Shown here: one piece after another, positions 20,263 to 28,006 of the stretch
Layout: each line of letters opens with the position of its first letter
How positions within the stretch are numbered: position 1 is the first letter of the stretch
NCBI GenBank assembly: GCA_030447925.1
Contig: JAUJNX010000002.1
Span: forward strand, 186,001-250,000
Reading direction: 5' to 3'
DNA from: Egibacteraceae bacterium
Lineage (GTDB): Bacteria; Actinomycetota; Nitriliruptoria; Euzebyales; Egibacteraceae
Length of the DNA stretch: 64,000 nt
Made by a program: the position numbers and the translations under genes
Notes under the pieces: model-generated
The model's input: the letters and a program-made list of their open reading frames with translations, nothing else
What the model was told of the DNA's origin: nothing
The model's database searches: none

Positions 20263-20685
20263 ATGCAGCCGGACCACTACGAGGTCCTCGGGGTGCCGCC
20301 GGACGCGGACGGGGCGGCGCTGCGCGGGGCGTACCTCACGCTGATGCGGGCCAACCACCCCGACCTCCGCCCCGGTGACGCCGGGGCGGCCGCGGTGGCG
20401 CGCCGGGCCAACGCCGCCTACGACGTGCTGGGCGATCCCGTGCGGCGCGCCGCCTACGACCGCCGCCGCGCGCGGCCGGGCCCCGACCCCCGCCCCACCC
20501 CCGGCCCGCAGTGGGTGACCGACCCGCTGTCCGGCGCCCCCCGCCCCCGCGCGACGGCGTACGGCAGCGGCTACTCCGCCGACCGCGACGCCTACGCGCG
20601 CGCCTTCTCCGCCGCCACCGCCCGTTTCCTCGTCGCGGTGATGCTCGTCGGGACGCTCCTGCTGCTGGTCCTCGCCCCCCGCTGA
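20263..20685 (+). CDS. Small membrane-anchored J-domain protein
   Basis: The 140-residue protein starts with a J domain (DHYEVLGVPPDADGAALRGAY, HPD in ANHPDLRPGD, AYDVLGDPVRRAAYDRRR), which would stimulate a DnaK-type ATPase. A proline-rich linker and a single C-terminal membrane helix (FLVAVMLVGTLLLLVLA) follow. There is no G/F-rich or zinc domain, so it is a type III J protein that would recruit DnaK to the membrane. Its client is unknown. Confidence 0.85.
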   Translation: MQPDHYEVLGVPPDADGAALRGAYLTLMRANHPDLRPGDAGAAAVARRANAAYDVLGDPVRRAAYDRRRARPGPDPRPTPGPQWVTDPLSGAPRPRATAYGSGYSADRDAYARAFSAATARFLVAVMLVGTLLLLVLAPR

Positions 20686-20690
20686 CGCGT

Positions 20691-20704
20691 CGCCCGGCCG
20701 GGCG
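20691..20704. terminator. Palindromic hairpin after the J-domain gene
   Basis: CGCCCGGCCGGGCG is a perfect 14-bp palindrome 5 nt after the stop; no U-tract. Confidence 0.4.
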
Positions 20705-20749
20705 AGGGCGGGCAGGTCCGCATGATGCCGGGGTCAGCCTGGGTCGCCC

Positions 20750-20966
20750 TCAGGCGGCGACGATCGCGTCGAACGTGGTCACGCTTCCGCCGGCGAGTGA
20801 CCTGCACGCGACCCTCGGCGCGCAGCTGCTCCAGCCGGGTCAGCCGCCCGACCGGCACGATCCGCGCGATCGGCTGGCCGTGATGGGTCACCGTGACGGG
20901 CCGACCCGACCGCACGCCCGCCAGGTGGCGGCTCCACCCATCGCGCAACTCACGCACGCCGACATC
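20750..20966 (-). pseudogene. Decayed VapBC-like toxin-antitoxin remnant
   Basis: The 397-base stretch between the J-domain gene and the next membrane protein gene holds only this relic. Reading on the minus strand, VRELRDGWSRHLAGVRSGRPVTVTHHGQPIARIVPVGR is a Phd/YefM/VapB-type antitoxin N-domain, but the frame has no stop where the antitoxin should end and runs on antisense into the J-domain gene. Overlapping its end, GTG at 20782 opens VTTFDAIVAA and then stops at 20750; this looks like the first residues of a VapC PIN toxin (VTTFDA) cut short. GGAGGG lies upstream of the antitoxin, but no proper start follows it at normal spacing. A functional module is unlikely. Confidence 0.55.
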
Positions 20967-21082
20967 GACCAGGACCCTCCAGTGGTAGCCCGATCCGGCT
21001 CTGTCATCGTCGCCGCACCGCCGGGCGGCGATGGTCGGCAGGACGATGACGGGCGGGCGCGGACGCCCTACCGTCCGCAGAC

Positions 21083-21616
21083 ATGAGCGCGTCGGAGTTC
21101 CTGATCTTCCTGCTGTTCCTGGTCGGGGTGTTCGCCCTGGTTCTCGGGGTGCCCCTGCTGCTCACGGCCTGGTCGATCCGCCGGCGGAGCGGCCAGCTGG
21201 CCGGCGAGGTCGGCCGGTTCCTCGGGGACGGCACCCGGGTGGAGCGGGTGGCGACCGCCCGCGTGCGCTACAGCACGCCGCAGTTCGCGGTCATCGCCGG
21301 GTTGATCGTGTTCGGCCTCGCGGTGGGCGGGCCGGACTGGCTGGATGCCGTCGGCTGGGTCGCGGTCGTCGCCGGCGTCGTCCTGGCCTACGTCTGGTAC
21401 AAGCGGCGGCTCATCGCCACGGTTCCCGGCGAGGTCGTCGTCCTGTCCGCGGAACGCGACTGGATCCCCACCGGTGTCGTCGCACGCATGCCGATCGCGG
21501 ACTGGAACCCGCGTCGCTCCTGGGGCGAGCGCGTGCAGTCGGTGGGCGGGGAGGTGCTCAGGGTGGACACGTTCGCCCAGCGCGACCTCCTCCCCGACGC
21601 CCCGGCGAAGGCATAA
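21083..21616 (+). CDS. Membrane protein of unknown function
   Basis: The 177-residue protein has a hydrophobic N-terminal helix (FLIFLLFLVGVFALVLGVPLLL), then a basic stretch, then two more helices (FAVIAGLIVFGLAVGG; VGWVAVVAGVVLAYVWY) and a soluble C-terminal 65 residues. No family is recognised. The ATG is the first start in frame. It stands alone between the relic and a minus-strand operon. Confidence 0.6.
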   Translation: MSASEFLIFLLFLVGVFALVLGVPLLLTAWSIRRRSGQLAGEVGRFLGDGTRVERVATARVRYSTPQFAVIAGLIVFGLAVGGPDWLDAVGWVAVVAGVVLAYVWYKRRLIATVPGEVVVLSAERDWIPTGVVARMPIADWNPRRSWGERVQSVGGEVLRVDTFAQRDLLPDAPAKA

Positions 21617-21645
21617 CCCCCGGTCCGCGACGCGTCATCCGGGGT

Positions 21646-22080
21646 CTAGGTCCCGAAGACGTCGGGGGCGTGGGCGGCGTCGGCGGCGCGGCGCAGGGGG
21701 GCGAGGAACGGCAGGGCCGCGTCGGCGAGGGGCTCGGGGACGCTGAACTCGCCCGCCTCGTCGCCGTCCAGCACGGCGGCCACGATCTGCGCGGCCTGGT
21801 TGCGGGCGCCGTACACCACGGTCACGACCTCGACGTCGCCGACGGCGCCCTCGGCGACGAACCCGAAGGCGGGGGCGTTGGCCGGCGCCATGACGTCGGC
21901 GGCGAAGCGGTCGAGCAGCGCGGCGCGGCCCTCGTCGTCGTCGGGGAAGTCGGGCAGGGTGGTGACGCGCGTGGCCTCGGGCAGGGGCAGCACCACAGCG
22001 GGGCGCAGGGGGCGGCCGTCCCGCGCGAGCAGGTCGCGCGCCGCCTGGCGGCAGACGGCGTCCAGCTCCTCCATCCTCAC
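21646..22080 (-). CDS. Hypothetical protein (alanine-rich, about 144 residues)
   Basis: I do not recognise a family. The protein is soluble, acidic, and has the phrases VTTLPDFPDDDEGRAALLDRFA and VVTVVYGARNQAAQIVAAVLDGDEAGEF. The GTG at 22080 overlaps the upstream lipoprotein stop (GTGA); an ATG two codons later is the alternative. It is the last gene of the exonuclease-lipoprotein-hypothetical run. Confidence 0.55.
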   Translation of the reverse strand: MRMEELDAVCRQAARDLLARDGRPLRPAVVLPLPEATRVTTLPDFPDDDEGRAALLDRFAADVMAPANAPAFGFVAEGAVGDVEVVTVVYGARNQAAQIVAAVLDGDEAGEFSVPEPLADAALPFLAPLRRAADAAHAPDVFGT

Positions 22081-22673
22081 CGCGGCGCCAGCCCCTCGGC
22101 CAGGTCGGCCGCGGCGGTCGTGAACACCGCGTCCCAGTCGTTGCCCGCGGCGATCGGCGGGATCGTGACCTCGACGATCTCCTCGCGCAGGTCGCCGGGG
22201 ACGGCGAAGGTGTCGGCCGGCTCGATGCCGAAGAAGCGCTCGCGCGCGGCGGGGTCCTCCGGGTCGACGACCTCGCTGGTGAAGTCGCCCGGCCGCGCGA
22301 CCGCGACCAGGACGAGGTCGGCCCCCCAGCGCTCGACGACCAGGCGCCCCGCGCGGGCCGCCTCGCCGCGCCCGGCCTGCTCGGTCTCGTAGGTGACGGC
22401 CACGGCGTCGTAGCCGAGGTCGCGCAGGCCGCCCAGCGCCGCGTCGACCGCCGCGTCGTCGAGGACGTCGCCGTGGTCCAGGACCGTCTGGCCCTCCGCG
22501 CGCGGCGGCAGGTCCAGGTCGACGGGGGGCTCGCCGCAGCCGCCGAGCAGCACGGCGGCCAGCACCGCGGCGAGCAGCGCACCGCCCCCGCGCCGCCCCC
22601 GGCCCGCGCGCGCGCCGCGCCGGTGACCGCCCGCCCGGCCCCCGGCCGGGCGGTCCGACCACGGGCTACGCAC
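22077..22673 (-). CDS. Putative lipoprotein with TPM-phosphatase-like domain
   Basis: The 198-residue product has a basic N-terminus with GRGRRGGG, a hydrophobic stretch and lipobox LLGGC, so it should be an exported lipoprotein. The mature part (TVLDHGDVLDDAAVDAALGGLRDLGYDAVAVTYE, then VVERWGADLVLVAVARP) resembles the TPM_phosphatase/DUF477 fold found in secreted actinobacterial proteins, a weak family call. The start is uncertain: GTG at 22673 overlaps the end of the exonuclease gene. Confidence 0.6.
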   Translation of the reverse strand: MRSPWSDRPAGGRAGGHRRGARAGRGRRGGGALLAAVLAAVLLGGCGEPPVDLDLPPRAEGQTVLDHGDVLDDAAVDAALGGLRDLGYDAVAVTYETEQAGRGEAARAGRLVVERWGADLVLVAVARPGDFTSEVVDPEDPAARERFFGIEPADTFAVPGDLREEIVEVTIPPIAAGNDWDAVFTTAAADLAEGLAPR

Positions 22674-23541
22674 CGAGGGCCTCGCGCAGCCGGGCCACGG
22701 GGGTCTCCAGCGCGTGGCGGGTGGCCAGGGCGGCCAGCCGGTCCGCGTCGAAGGTGCCCTCGCGGCGCACCAGCGGCAGGTCGCGGCGGACCGGGACGAC
22801 GTCGCGCATGGCGGCGAGGTAGCCGGCGGCGGCCAGCAGTCGCTCGCGCAGCTTGGGCGTCTGGCGGTCCGCCGCCGCCACCACGTCCGCGATCCCGCCG
22901 TGGACGGCGACGAGCTGGCGCGCGGTCTTCTCCCCCACCCCCGGCACCCCGGGCAGCCCGTCGGACGGGTCGCCGCGCAGGATGGCGAAGTCGGCGTAGT
23001 GGGCCGCGGGGACGCCGTAGCGGGCCTCCACCCCGGCCTCGTCGAAGCGCGCCAGCTCCTTCACGCCCTTGACGGTGAACAGCACCCGGACCGATCCCCC
23101 TCCGCCCGCGCCGTCGCGGACGAGCTGGAGCAGATCGCGGTCGCCGGTGACGATGTCGACGCGGTCGCCGGGGCCCGCCTGCTCGGCGAGCGTGCCGATG
23201 ACGTCGTCGGCCTCCCAGCCCACGGCCAGCACGCGCACGGCGCCGAAGGCGTCGAGCACCTCGTCGAGGAGCTCGAACTGCCACGGCAGGTCGGCGGGGT
23301 CCGGCGGGCGCTCGGCCTTGTAGCCCGCGTAGGCGGCGACCCGCGGCGCGGGGCGCCAGTCGTCGTCGAGGCAGTGCAGCAGCTCGTCGGGGCGGTGGTC
23401 GCGGTACAGCTGCGCGACCATGTCGAGGTAGCCGCGGACCGCGTTGACGGGGCGGCCGTCGCTGTCGGTGATCGTGGCGGGCAGGGCGAAGAACGCCCGG
23501 TACGCGAGGCTGGCGGTGTCCAGCAGCAGCCGATGGGCCAT
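22666..23541 (-). CDS. 5'-3' exonuclease (PolI N-domain/FEN-like)
   Basis: The 291-residue protein is a stand-alone 5' nuclease. It has the PIN-like N-terminus (LLLDTASLAYRAFFALP), acidic metal ligands (CLDDDWR, GWEADDVIGTLAEQA, VTGDRDLLQLV), and a helix-hairpin-helix after GDPSDGLPGVPGVGEKTARQLV. Such proteins remove RNA primers or flaps in replication and repair. The ATG has TAGCGT 9 nt upstream and is divergent from an SDR gene with only 48 bp between. Confidence 0.9.
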   Translation of the reverse strand: MAHRLLLDTASLAYRAFFALPATITDSDGRPVNAVRGYLDMVAQLYRDHRPDELLHCLDDDWRPAPRVAAYAGYKAERPPDPADLPWQFELLDEVLDAFGAVRVLAVGWEADDVIGTLAEQAGPGDRVDIVTGDRDLLQLVRDGAGGGGSVRVLFTVKGVKELARFDEAGVEARYGVPAAHYADFAILRGDPSDGLPGVPGVGEKTARQLVAVHGGIADVVAAADRQTPKLRERLLAAAGYLAAMRDVVPVRRDLPLVRREGTFDADRLAALATRHALETPVARLREALGA

Positions 23542-23550
23542 GACGGGGCA

Positions 23551-23556
23551 ACGCTA
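23551..23556 (-). promoter_or_regulatory. Leaderless-type -10 box of the exonuclease gene
   Basis: TAGCGT (minus strand) lies 9 nt before the ATG at 23541. Confidence 0.4.
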
Positions 23557-23575
23557 CCGCGCGCGGGCCGGGCCG

Positions 23576-23581
23576 TAGGCT
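23576..23581 (+). promoter_or_regulatory. Leaderless -10 box of the SDR gene
   Basis: TAGGCT lies 8 nt before the ATG at 23590. Confidence 0.45.
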
Positions 23582-23589
23582 GCGCGGCC

Positions 23590-24324
23590 ATGACCTCTCT
23601 GGTGTGGATCTCGGGCGCGTCGTCGGGCATCGGGGCGGCGCTCGCGGCGACCGTGCCGTGGCGCGACGCGACCGTGGTGGACATCTCCCGCTCGGGCGGG
23701 ACCCCCGGCACCGAGCACCTGCCGGCCGACCTCGCCGACCCCGACGCCTGGTCGCTGGTCGAGGCGCACTTCCTCGCGCGGCTGGCCGGCACCGACGCCC
23801 GGCGCGCGGTGTTCGTCCACAACGCGGGGACGCTGGACCCGATGGGTCCGGCGGGCGCGGTCGACTCCCGGGCGTACGCGACCAACGTGCTGCTGAACGC
23901 GGCCGCGCCGCAGGTCCTCGGGCACGCGTTCCTCAAGGCCGTGGCGGACTTCCCGGGCGAGGCGCAGCTGTACCTGCTGACCTCGGGCGCGGCGACCAAG
24001 CCGTACCCGGGCTGGTCCAGCTACTGCGGCGGCAAGGCGGGGGTGGACCACTGGGTGCGGACGGTCGGTGAGGAGCAGCGCGCCCGCGCCGCGGCGGGGC
24101 TGCCCGCCTGCCGCGTCGTGGCCGTCGCCCCGGGGGTGGTCGCCACCCCGATGCAGGAGGAGATCCGCGCGACCGACCCGGCCCTGTTCCCCGCCGTCAC
24201 GCGCTTCCGGTCCCTGCACGACGCGGGCGAGCTGCGCGACCCCGCCGACGCCGCCCGCCAGCTGTGGTCCCTGGCCGACCGCGACCTCGACCACGGCGCC
24301 GTCGTCGACCTGCGCACCCTCTGA
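23590..24324 (+). CDS. Short-chain dehydrogenase/reductase (sepiapterin-reductase-like)
   Basis: The 244-residue SDR has the nucleotide motif WISGASSGIGAALA, FVHNAGTLDP (NNAG equivalent reads HNAG), LTSGAATKPYPGWSSYCGGKAG with the catalytic Ser and the YxxxK pair, and VAPGVVATPMQEEIR. The AAxKPYxGWSxY pattern is that of sepiapterin-reductase-like or benzil-reductase-like SDRs, which act on carbonyls with NADPH. The physiological substrate is unknown. It is monocistronic. Confidence 0.85.
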   Translation: MTSLVWISGASSGIGAALAATVPWRDATVVDISRSGGTPGTEHLPADLADPDAWSLVEAHFLARLAGTDARRAVFVHNAGTLDPMGPAGAVDSRAYATNVLLNAAAPQVLGHAFLKAVADFPGEAQLYLLTSGAATKPYPGWSSYCGGKAGVDHWVRTVGEEQRARAAAGLPACRVVAVAPGVVATPMQEEIRATDPALFPAVTRFRSLHDAGELRDPADAARQLWSLADRDLDHGAVVDLRTL

Positions 24325-24349
24325 GGCCCGCTCCCCCGCCGGGGCAGCG

Positions 24350-25405
24350 CTAGACGGTGCCGGTGGTCAGGACCCGCTGGACGTCGAAGTCGACGGGGCG
24401 CTCGAGCTGGTCGTAGGTGCAGGAGCGGGGGTCGCGGTCGGGGCGCCAGCGGCGGAAGTGGGCGACGTGGCGGAGGCGGTCGCCCTCCATGGCGTCGTAG
24501 GCGACCTCGACGACCAGCTCCGGGCGCAGGGGCTCGACGGACAGGTCCTTGCCGTTGTTCCAACGCGACACGTTGCCGCCGGGGCGGCCCTCCCAGCCCT
24601 CGTCCGCCCACGGGTGCGGCGCGCCGGGGTCCAGCCGGTAGGGCGCCAGCTCGTCGAGCAGCTCGGCCCGCCGGGTGCGCGTGAACGACGACGCGACGCC
24701 GATGTGGCGCAGGCGCCCGTCGTCCTGGTACAGCCCGAGCACCAGCGACCCGACCCCCAGCCCGTCCTTGTGCAGCCGGTAGCCGGCCACCACGCAGTCC
24801 GCGGTGCGCTCGTGCTTGACCTTGCACATCAGGCGCTGGTCCTGGGCGTAGGGGATGTCGCGCGGCTTGGCGATGACGCCGTCGAAGCCGGCCCCCTCGA
24901 AGACCCGGAACCACTCCTGCGCGACCGCCGGGTCCTCGGTCGAGGGGGTGACGTGGACGGGGGGGCGGACCGCCGCCAGCGCCTCCTGCAGGACGGCGCG
25001 GCGCTCGGCGAAGGGCGCCTCGAGGAGGGACCGGTCCCCCAGCGCCAGCAGGTCGAACAGGATGAGCGACGCCGGGGTCTCCCCGGCCAGCAGGTTGATG
25101 CGCGACGCGGCCGGGTGGATGCGCTGCTGGAGCGCCTCGAAGTCCAGCCCCGACCCGCGGACGACGACGATCTCGCCGTCCAGCACGCAGCGCGGCGGGA
25201 GCTGGGCGCGCACCTGCTCGACGACCTCGGGGAAGTAGCGGGTCAGGGGCCGCTCGTTGCGGCTCCCCAGCTCCACCTCGTCGCCGTCGCGGAAGACGAT
25301 GCAGCGGAAGCCGTCGAACTTCGGCTCGTAGACCATCCCTGGCGGGATGCCCTTGACGGCCTTGGCGAGCATCGGCTTGACCGGCGGCGACACGGGGAGA
25401 TCCAT
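24350..25405 (-). CDS. ligC: ATP-dependent DNA ligase (LigC type)
   Basis: The 351-residue protein has adenylation lysine K29 in EPKFDGFR, then DGEIVV (motif III-like), FDGVIAKP (motif IV), and KVKHERTADCVVAGYR (motif V), followed by an OB-fold domain (GVGSLVLGLYQDDGRLRHIGVAS). There is no polymerase or nuclease domain, so it matches the stand-alone LigC ligases that act in actinobacterial repair. The ATG at 25405 is chosen since TAGCAT lies 7 nt upstream. It is divergent from a TetR gene with a 25-bp gap. Confidence 0.9.
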   Translation of the reverse strand: MDLPVSPPVKPMLAKAVKGIPPGMVYEPKFDGFRCIVFRDGDEVELGSRNERPLTRYFPEVVEQVRAQLPPRCVLDGEIVVVRGSGLDFEALQQRIHPAASRINLLAGETPASLILFDLLALGDRSLLEAPFAERRAVLQEALAAVRPPVHVTPSTEDPAVAQEWFRVFEGAGFDGVIAKPRDIPYAQDQRLMCKVKHERTADCVVAGYRLHKDGLGVGSLVLGLYQDDGRLRHIGVASSFTRTRRAELLDELAPYRLDPGAPHPWADEGWEGRPGGNVSRWNNGKDLSVEPLRPELVVEVAYDAMEGDRLRHVAHFRRWRPDRDPRSCTYDQLERPVDFDVQRVLTTGTV

Positions 25406-25412
25406 GGGCCGG

Positions 25413-25422
25413 ATGCTACGGT
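25413..25422. promoter_or_regulatory. Overlapping divergent -10 boxes of ligC and tetR
   Basis: Within ATGCTACGGT, the minus-strand TAGCAT (25413-25418) is 7 nt from the ligC ATG and the plus-strand TACGGT (25417-25422) is 8 nt from the tetR GTG. The boxes share two bases, so polymerase cannot occupy both at once. Confidence 0.5.
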
Positions 25423-25430
25423 CGCGGACT

Positions 25431-26087
25431 GTGGGCAATCGACAGGGTTCCGGCGGCACGCGCATGAGCGCGGGCCAGCGCCGGACGCAGCTGGTGGAGG
25501 TCGGCAAGGCCGTCTTCGCCGAGCTGGGCTACGTCGGGGCCAGCGTCGAGGAGATCGCGGCCCGCGCCCACGTCTCCAAGCCCATCGTCTACGAGCACTT
25601 CGGCGGCAAGGAGGGGCTCTACGCCGTCGTCGTCGACCGCGAGGTCAGCCGCCTGCTCGACCTCATCACCTCGCGGCTCGAGTCCGGCCGGGGGGCGCGC
25701 GCGCTGCTGTACGGGGCGGCCACCGCGTTCCTGGACTACATCGAGGCCGACCCCGACGGCTTCCGGGTCCTCACCCGGGACTCGCCGCCGGCCATCGGCT
25801 CGGGCGGGATGGCCGGGCTGCTCGCCGACGTCACCGGCAAGGCCGAGGACGTCCTGCGCGCCTACCTCGTCGGCGGCGGCCTGGACCCCGCGGTGGTCCC
25901 GCTCTACGCCCGCGCGCTGGTCGGCATGGTCGTGCAGGTCGGCACCTGGTGGGCCGAGGAGCGCGAGCCGGCCAAGGAGGTGGTCGCCGCCCACCTCACC
26001 GCGCTGGCCTACGTCGGGCTGTCGCGCCTGCGGCCCGACCCCATGACCCTGTTCAGCGACCGTCCGCCGGACCGCCGGGGGCCGTGA
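25431..26087 (+). CDS. TetR-family transcriptional regulator
   Basis: The 218-residue protein has a TetR helix-turn-helix near the N-terminus (LVEVGKAVFAELGYVGASVEEIAARAHVSKPIVYEHFGGKEGLY) and an all-helical ligand domain with a C-terminal WWAEEREPAKEVVAAHL helix. I chose GTG 25431 because a TACGGT box lies 8 nt before it; ATG 25464 is an alternative. The target is not obvious: the ligC gene shares its promoter, and the desaturase gene downstream has operator-like repeats. FadR/DesT-like fatty-acid control is only a guess. Confidence 0.88.
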   Translation: MGNRQGSGGTRMSAGQRRTQLVEVGKAVFAELGYVGASVEEIAARAHVSKPIVYEHFGGKEGLYAVVVDREVSRLLDLITSRLESGRGARALLYGAATAFLDYIEADPDGFRVLTRDSPPAIGSGGMAGLLADVTGKAEDVLRAYLVGGGLDPAVVPLYARALVGMVVQVGTWWAEEREPAKEVVAAHLTALAYVGLSRLRPDPMTLFSDRPPDRRGP

Positions 26088-26235
26088 GGCAGCTCCGCGG
26101 GTCCACGTCGGCCAGCGAGGGGATCACGACGTCGGCGGCGTCCAGGACGGCGCCGGCCAGCGAGGGTACTCCCACCACCCACAGCCCCGCGGCTTCGCGC
26201 CCGCCCGCCGGGGCCCCCGGTGCCGGCGTCGTCAC
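26053..26235 (-). pseudogene. Short reading frame resembling a HAD-hydrolase C-terminus
   Basis: Starting with a GTG that overlaps the desaturase stop (GTGA), this frame encodes 60 residues; REAAGLWVVGVPSLAGAVLDAADVVIPSLADVD resembles the last strand-helix-strand of HAD-family phosphatases. The catalytic DxD and lysine regions are absent, and the end overlaps tetR by 35 bases on the other strand. It may be a remnant of a truncated gene or a coupled small protein. Confidence 0.35.
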
Positions 26236-27155
26236 ACCGACAGGGCGCGGCGGGCCTCGCGGCGGGCGCGCTTCTCCTCGATCTTCTTGGCGGCCTGGTC
26301 CAGTGCGTCGAGGAACTGGGCCATCTCCGTGCGACGCTGCTCGGCCTCGGCGTCCAGCCCTTCGCGCTCGAAGATGCGCCAGTGGCGCAGGAGGGGCCAC
26401 AGGACGTCGTCGTGGTGGGAGCGCAGGTCGTAGATGCCGGCCTTGGCGATGGTGACGGCCTTGGCGCCGTAGTCGTCCATCCCGGCGCCTGGCATCTCGA
26501 AGCCGATGACCTCGGCGACGATCGCCTTGACCGCGGACGACGGGTCCAGCTCCAGCGCGGCGTCCAGGGCGTCGCGGTAGAAGACCATGTGCAGGTTCTC
26601 GTCCGCCGAGATCCGCGCCATGATCCGGTCCGCGACCGGGTCGTTGCTGTAGCGCCCGGTGTTGCGGTGGGCGATGCGGGTCGCCAGCTCCTGGAACGAC
26701 ACGTAGGCCATGCCGCGCAGCGTGTCGCGCTGGTCGGCCTCGTAGCCGGTCGACATGATCTGCACGCGCCCGCGCTCCAGCGCGACGGGGTCGACGGCGC
26801 GGGTGACCACCAGGTAGTCGCGCAGGACGATGGCGTGACGCCCCTCCTCCGCGGTCCAGCGGTGGACCCACGCGTTCCACGGCGAGTCCTTGCGGCCGAA
26901 CATGCGGTGGATCTCGCGGTGGTAGCTGGGGAGGTTGTCCTCGGTCAGCAGGTTGACCTCGAAGGCCGTCTGCGCGACGCCCGTCAGCCGCGAGTGGTCG
27001 GGCGTCCACGGCTCCTTGTCGAAGTCCCGGCCGAGCGAGTACGGGATGTAGTCGTGCGGGAACCACTCCTTGGCCATGCGGAGGTGCCGCTCGAGCAGCT
27101 CCTCGACCACGGGCTCCAGCTCGCCGAGCAGGTCGCGCTCCTCGATGACGCTCAT
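26232..27155 (-). CDS. Acyl-[ACP] desaturase (ferritin-like di-iron)
   Basis: The 307-residue protein belongs to the soluble stearoyl-ACP delta-9 desaturase family (DesA type). Di-iron ligands appear as LLTEDNLPSYH, WTAEEGRHAIVL (ExxH) and ISADENLHMVFYRDAL (ENLH), spread over a four-helix bundle. It would introduce a double bond into acyl-ACP for membrane lipid synthesis, needing ferredoxin. The ATG at 27155 begins the conserved N-terminus (MSVIEERDLLGELEPVVEELL). A tandem operator-like repeat lies about 30 nt upstream. Confidence 0.92.
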   Translation of the reverse strand: MSVIEERDLLGELEPVVEELLERHLRMAKEWFPHDYIPYSLGRDFDKEPWTPDHSRLTGVAQTAFEVNLLTEDNLPSYHREIHRMFGRKDSPWNAWVHRWTAEEGRHAIVLRDYLVVTRAVDPVALERGRVQIMSTGYEADQRDTLRGMAYVSFQELATRIAHRNTGRYSNDPVADRIMARISADENLHMVFYRDALDAALELDPSSAVKAIVAEVIGFEMPGAGMDDYGAKAVTIAKAGIYDLRSHHDDVLWPLLRHWRIFEREGLDAEAEQRRTEMAQFLDALDQAAKKIEEKRARREARRALSV

Positions 27156-27182
27156 GTTGCGGCAGCTCCTCGTCCAGCGGGT

Positions 27183-27221
27183 GGTTACGGCTACGTCAGC
27201 GTAACCTACGCCAGCGTAACC
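27183..27221 (-). promoter_or_regulatory. Tandem operator-like repeat upstream of the desaturase
   Basis: CTACG(T/C)CAGCGTAACC occurs twice in direct repeat with a 15-bp period (27191-27206 and 27206-27221), and an inverted GGTTACG at 27183-27189 pairs with CGTAACC at 27200-27206. On the minus strand each unit also contains TACGCT, a -10-like hexamer. This looks like a repressor site (TetR-like size) overlapping the desaturase promoter. Confidence 0.5.
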
Positions 27222-27311
27222 GAAACTGCCGGCTCGTAAACTCCCTGCGCACGCTGGAGGAACGGCCGGCGCGGCACGGCCCGGGCGGAGCTGATCGCCA
27301 GGGGGGCGGGG

Positions 27312-27317
27312 TAGGGT
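27312..27317 (+). promoter_or_regulatory. Leaderless -10 box of gpmA
   Basis: TAGGGT lies 7 nt before the ATG at 27325. Confidence 0.5.
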
Positions 27318-27324
27318 GCGGGGC

Positions 27325-27984
27325 ATGAGCCAGCTCATCCTCGCCCGGCACGGGCAATCGGTCTGGAACGCGGAGAACCTGTTCACCGGTTGGGTGGACG
27401 TGGAGCTCACGGAGCGCGGGGTGGAGGACGCCCGGCGCGGCGGCCGCCTCATGGCGGCGGAGGGCATCCGGGTCGACCGCGCCTTCACCTCGACCCTGCG
27501 GCGGGCCATCGACACCGGCCGGATCATGCTGGAGGAGATCGGGCAGGGCGACCTCGAGCAGACCCGCGCGTGGCAGCTGAACGAGCGCTTCTACGGCGCG
27601 CTGACGGGGCGCAACAAGGCCCAGACCGCCGAGGAGTTCGGCGAGGAGCAGGTCCGGATCTGGCGGCGCAGCTACGCCACGCCCCCGCCCGGCGGCGAGA
27701 GCCTCAAGGACACCACCGCGCGGACGCTGCCCTACTTCCGCGAGGTCGTGCTGGCCGCGTGCGCCGAGGTCGACACGGTCCTGGTCGCGGCCCACGGCAA
27801 CTCGCTGCGGGCGATCGTCAAGGAGCTCGACGGGCTGTCCGAGGACGAGGTGACAAAGCTGGAGATCGGCTACGGCGTCCCGATCGTCTACGAGATCACC
27901 GACGGCAGGCCGACGGGCAAGCGCCTCCTGGAGGAGCCCGCCACCGCCGACGCCCGCACCCCCTCCCACGTCGAGGAACCCTAG
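27325..27984 (+). CDS. gpmA: 2,3-bisphosphoglycerate-dependent phosphoglycerate mutase
   Basis: The 219-residue enzyme interconverts 3- and 2-phosphoglycerate in glycolysis. LILARHGQSVWN carries the phosphorylated His9; FTGWVDVELTERG, NERFYGALTGRNKAQTAEEFGEEQVRIWRRSY and VLVAAHGNSLRAIVKELDG (second catalytic His) are all diagnostic. It is slightly shorter than E. coli GpmA (about 250) but the core is complete. The start is set at ATG 27325 by the -10 box and the conserved beginning. It is monocistronic. Confidence 0.95.
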   Translation: MSQLILARHGQSVWNAENLFTGWVDVELTERGVEDARRGGRLMAAEGIRVDRAFTSTLRRAIDTGRIMLEEIGQGDLEQTRAWQLNERFYGALTGRNKAQTAEEFGEEQVRIWRRSYATPPPGGESLKDTTARTLPYFREVVLAACAEVDTVLVAAHGNSLRAIVKELDGLSEDEVTKLEIGYGVPIVYEITDGRPTGKRLLEEPATADARTPSHVEEP

Positions 27985-28006
27985 GCCGGCCTCCGGGTCG
28001 CGCGGG

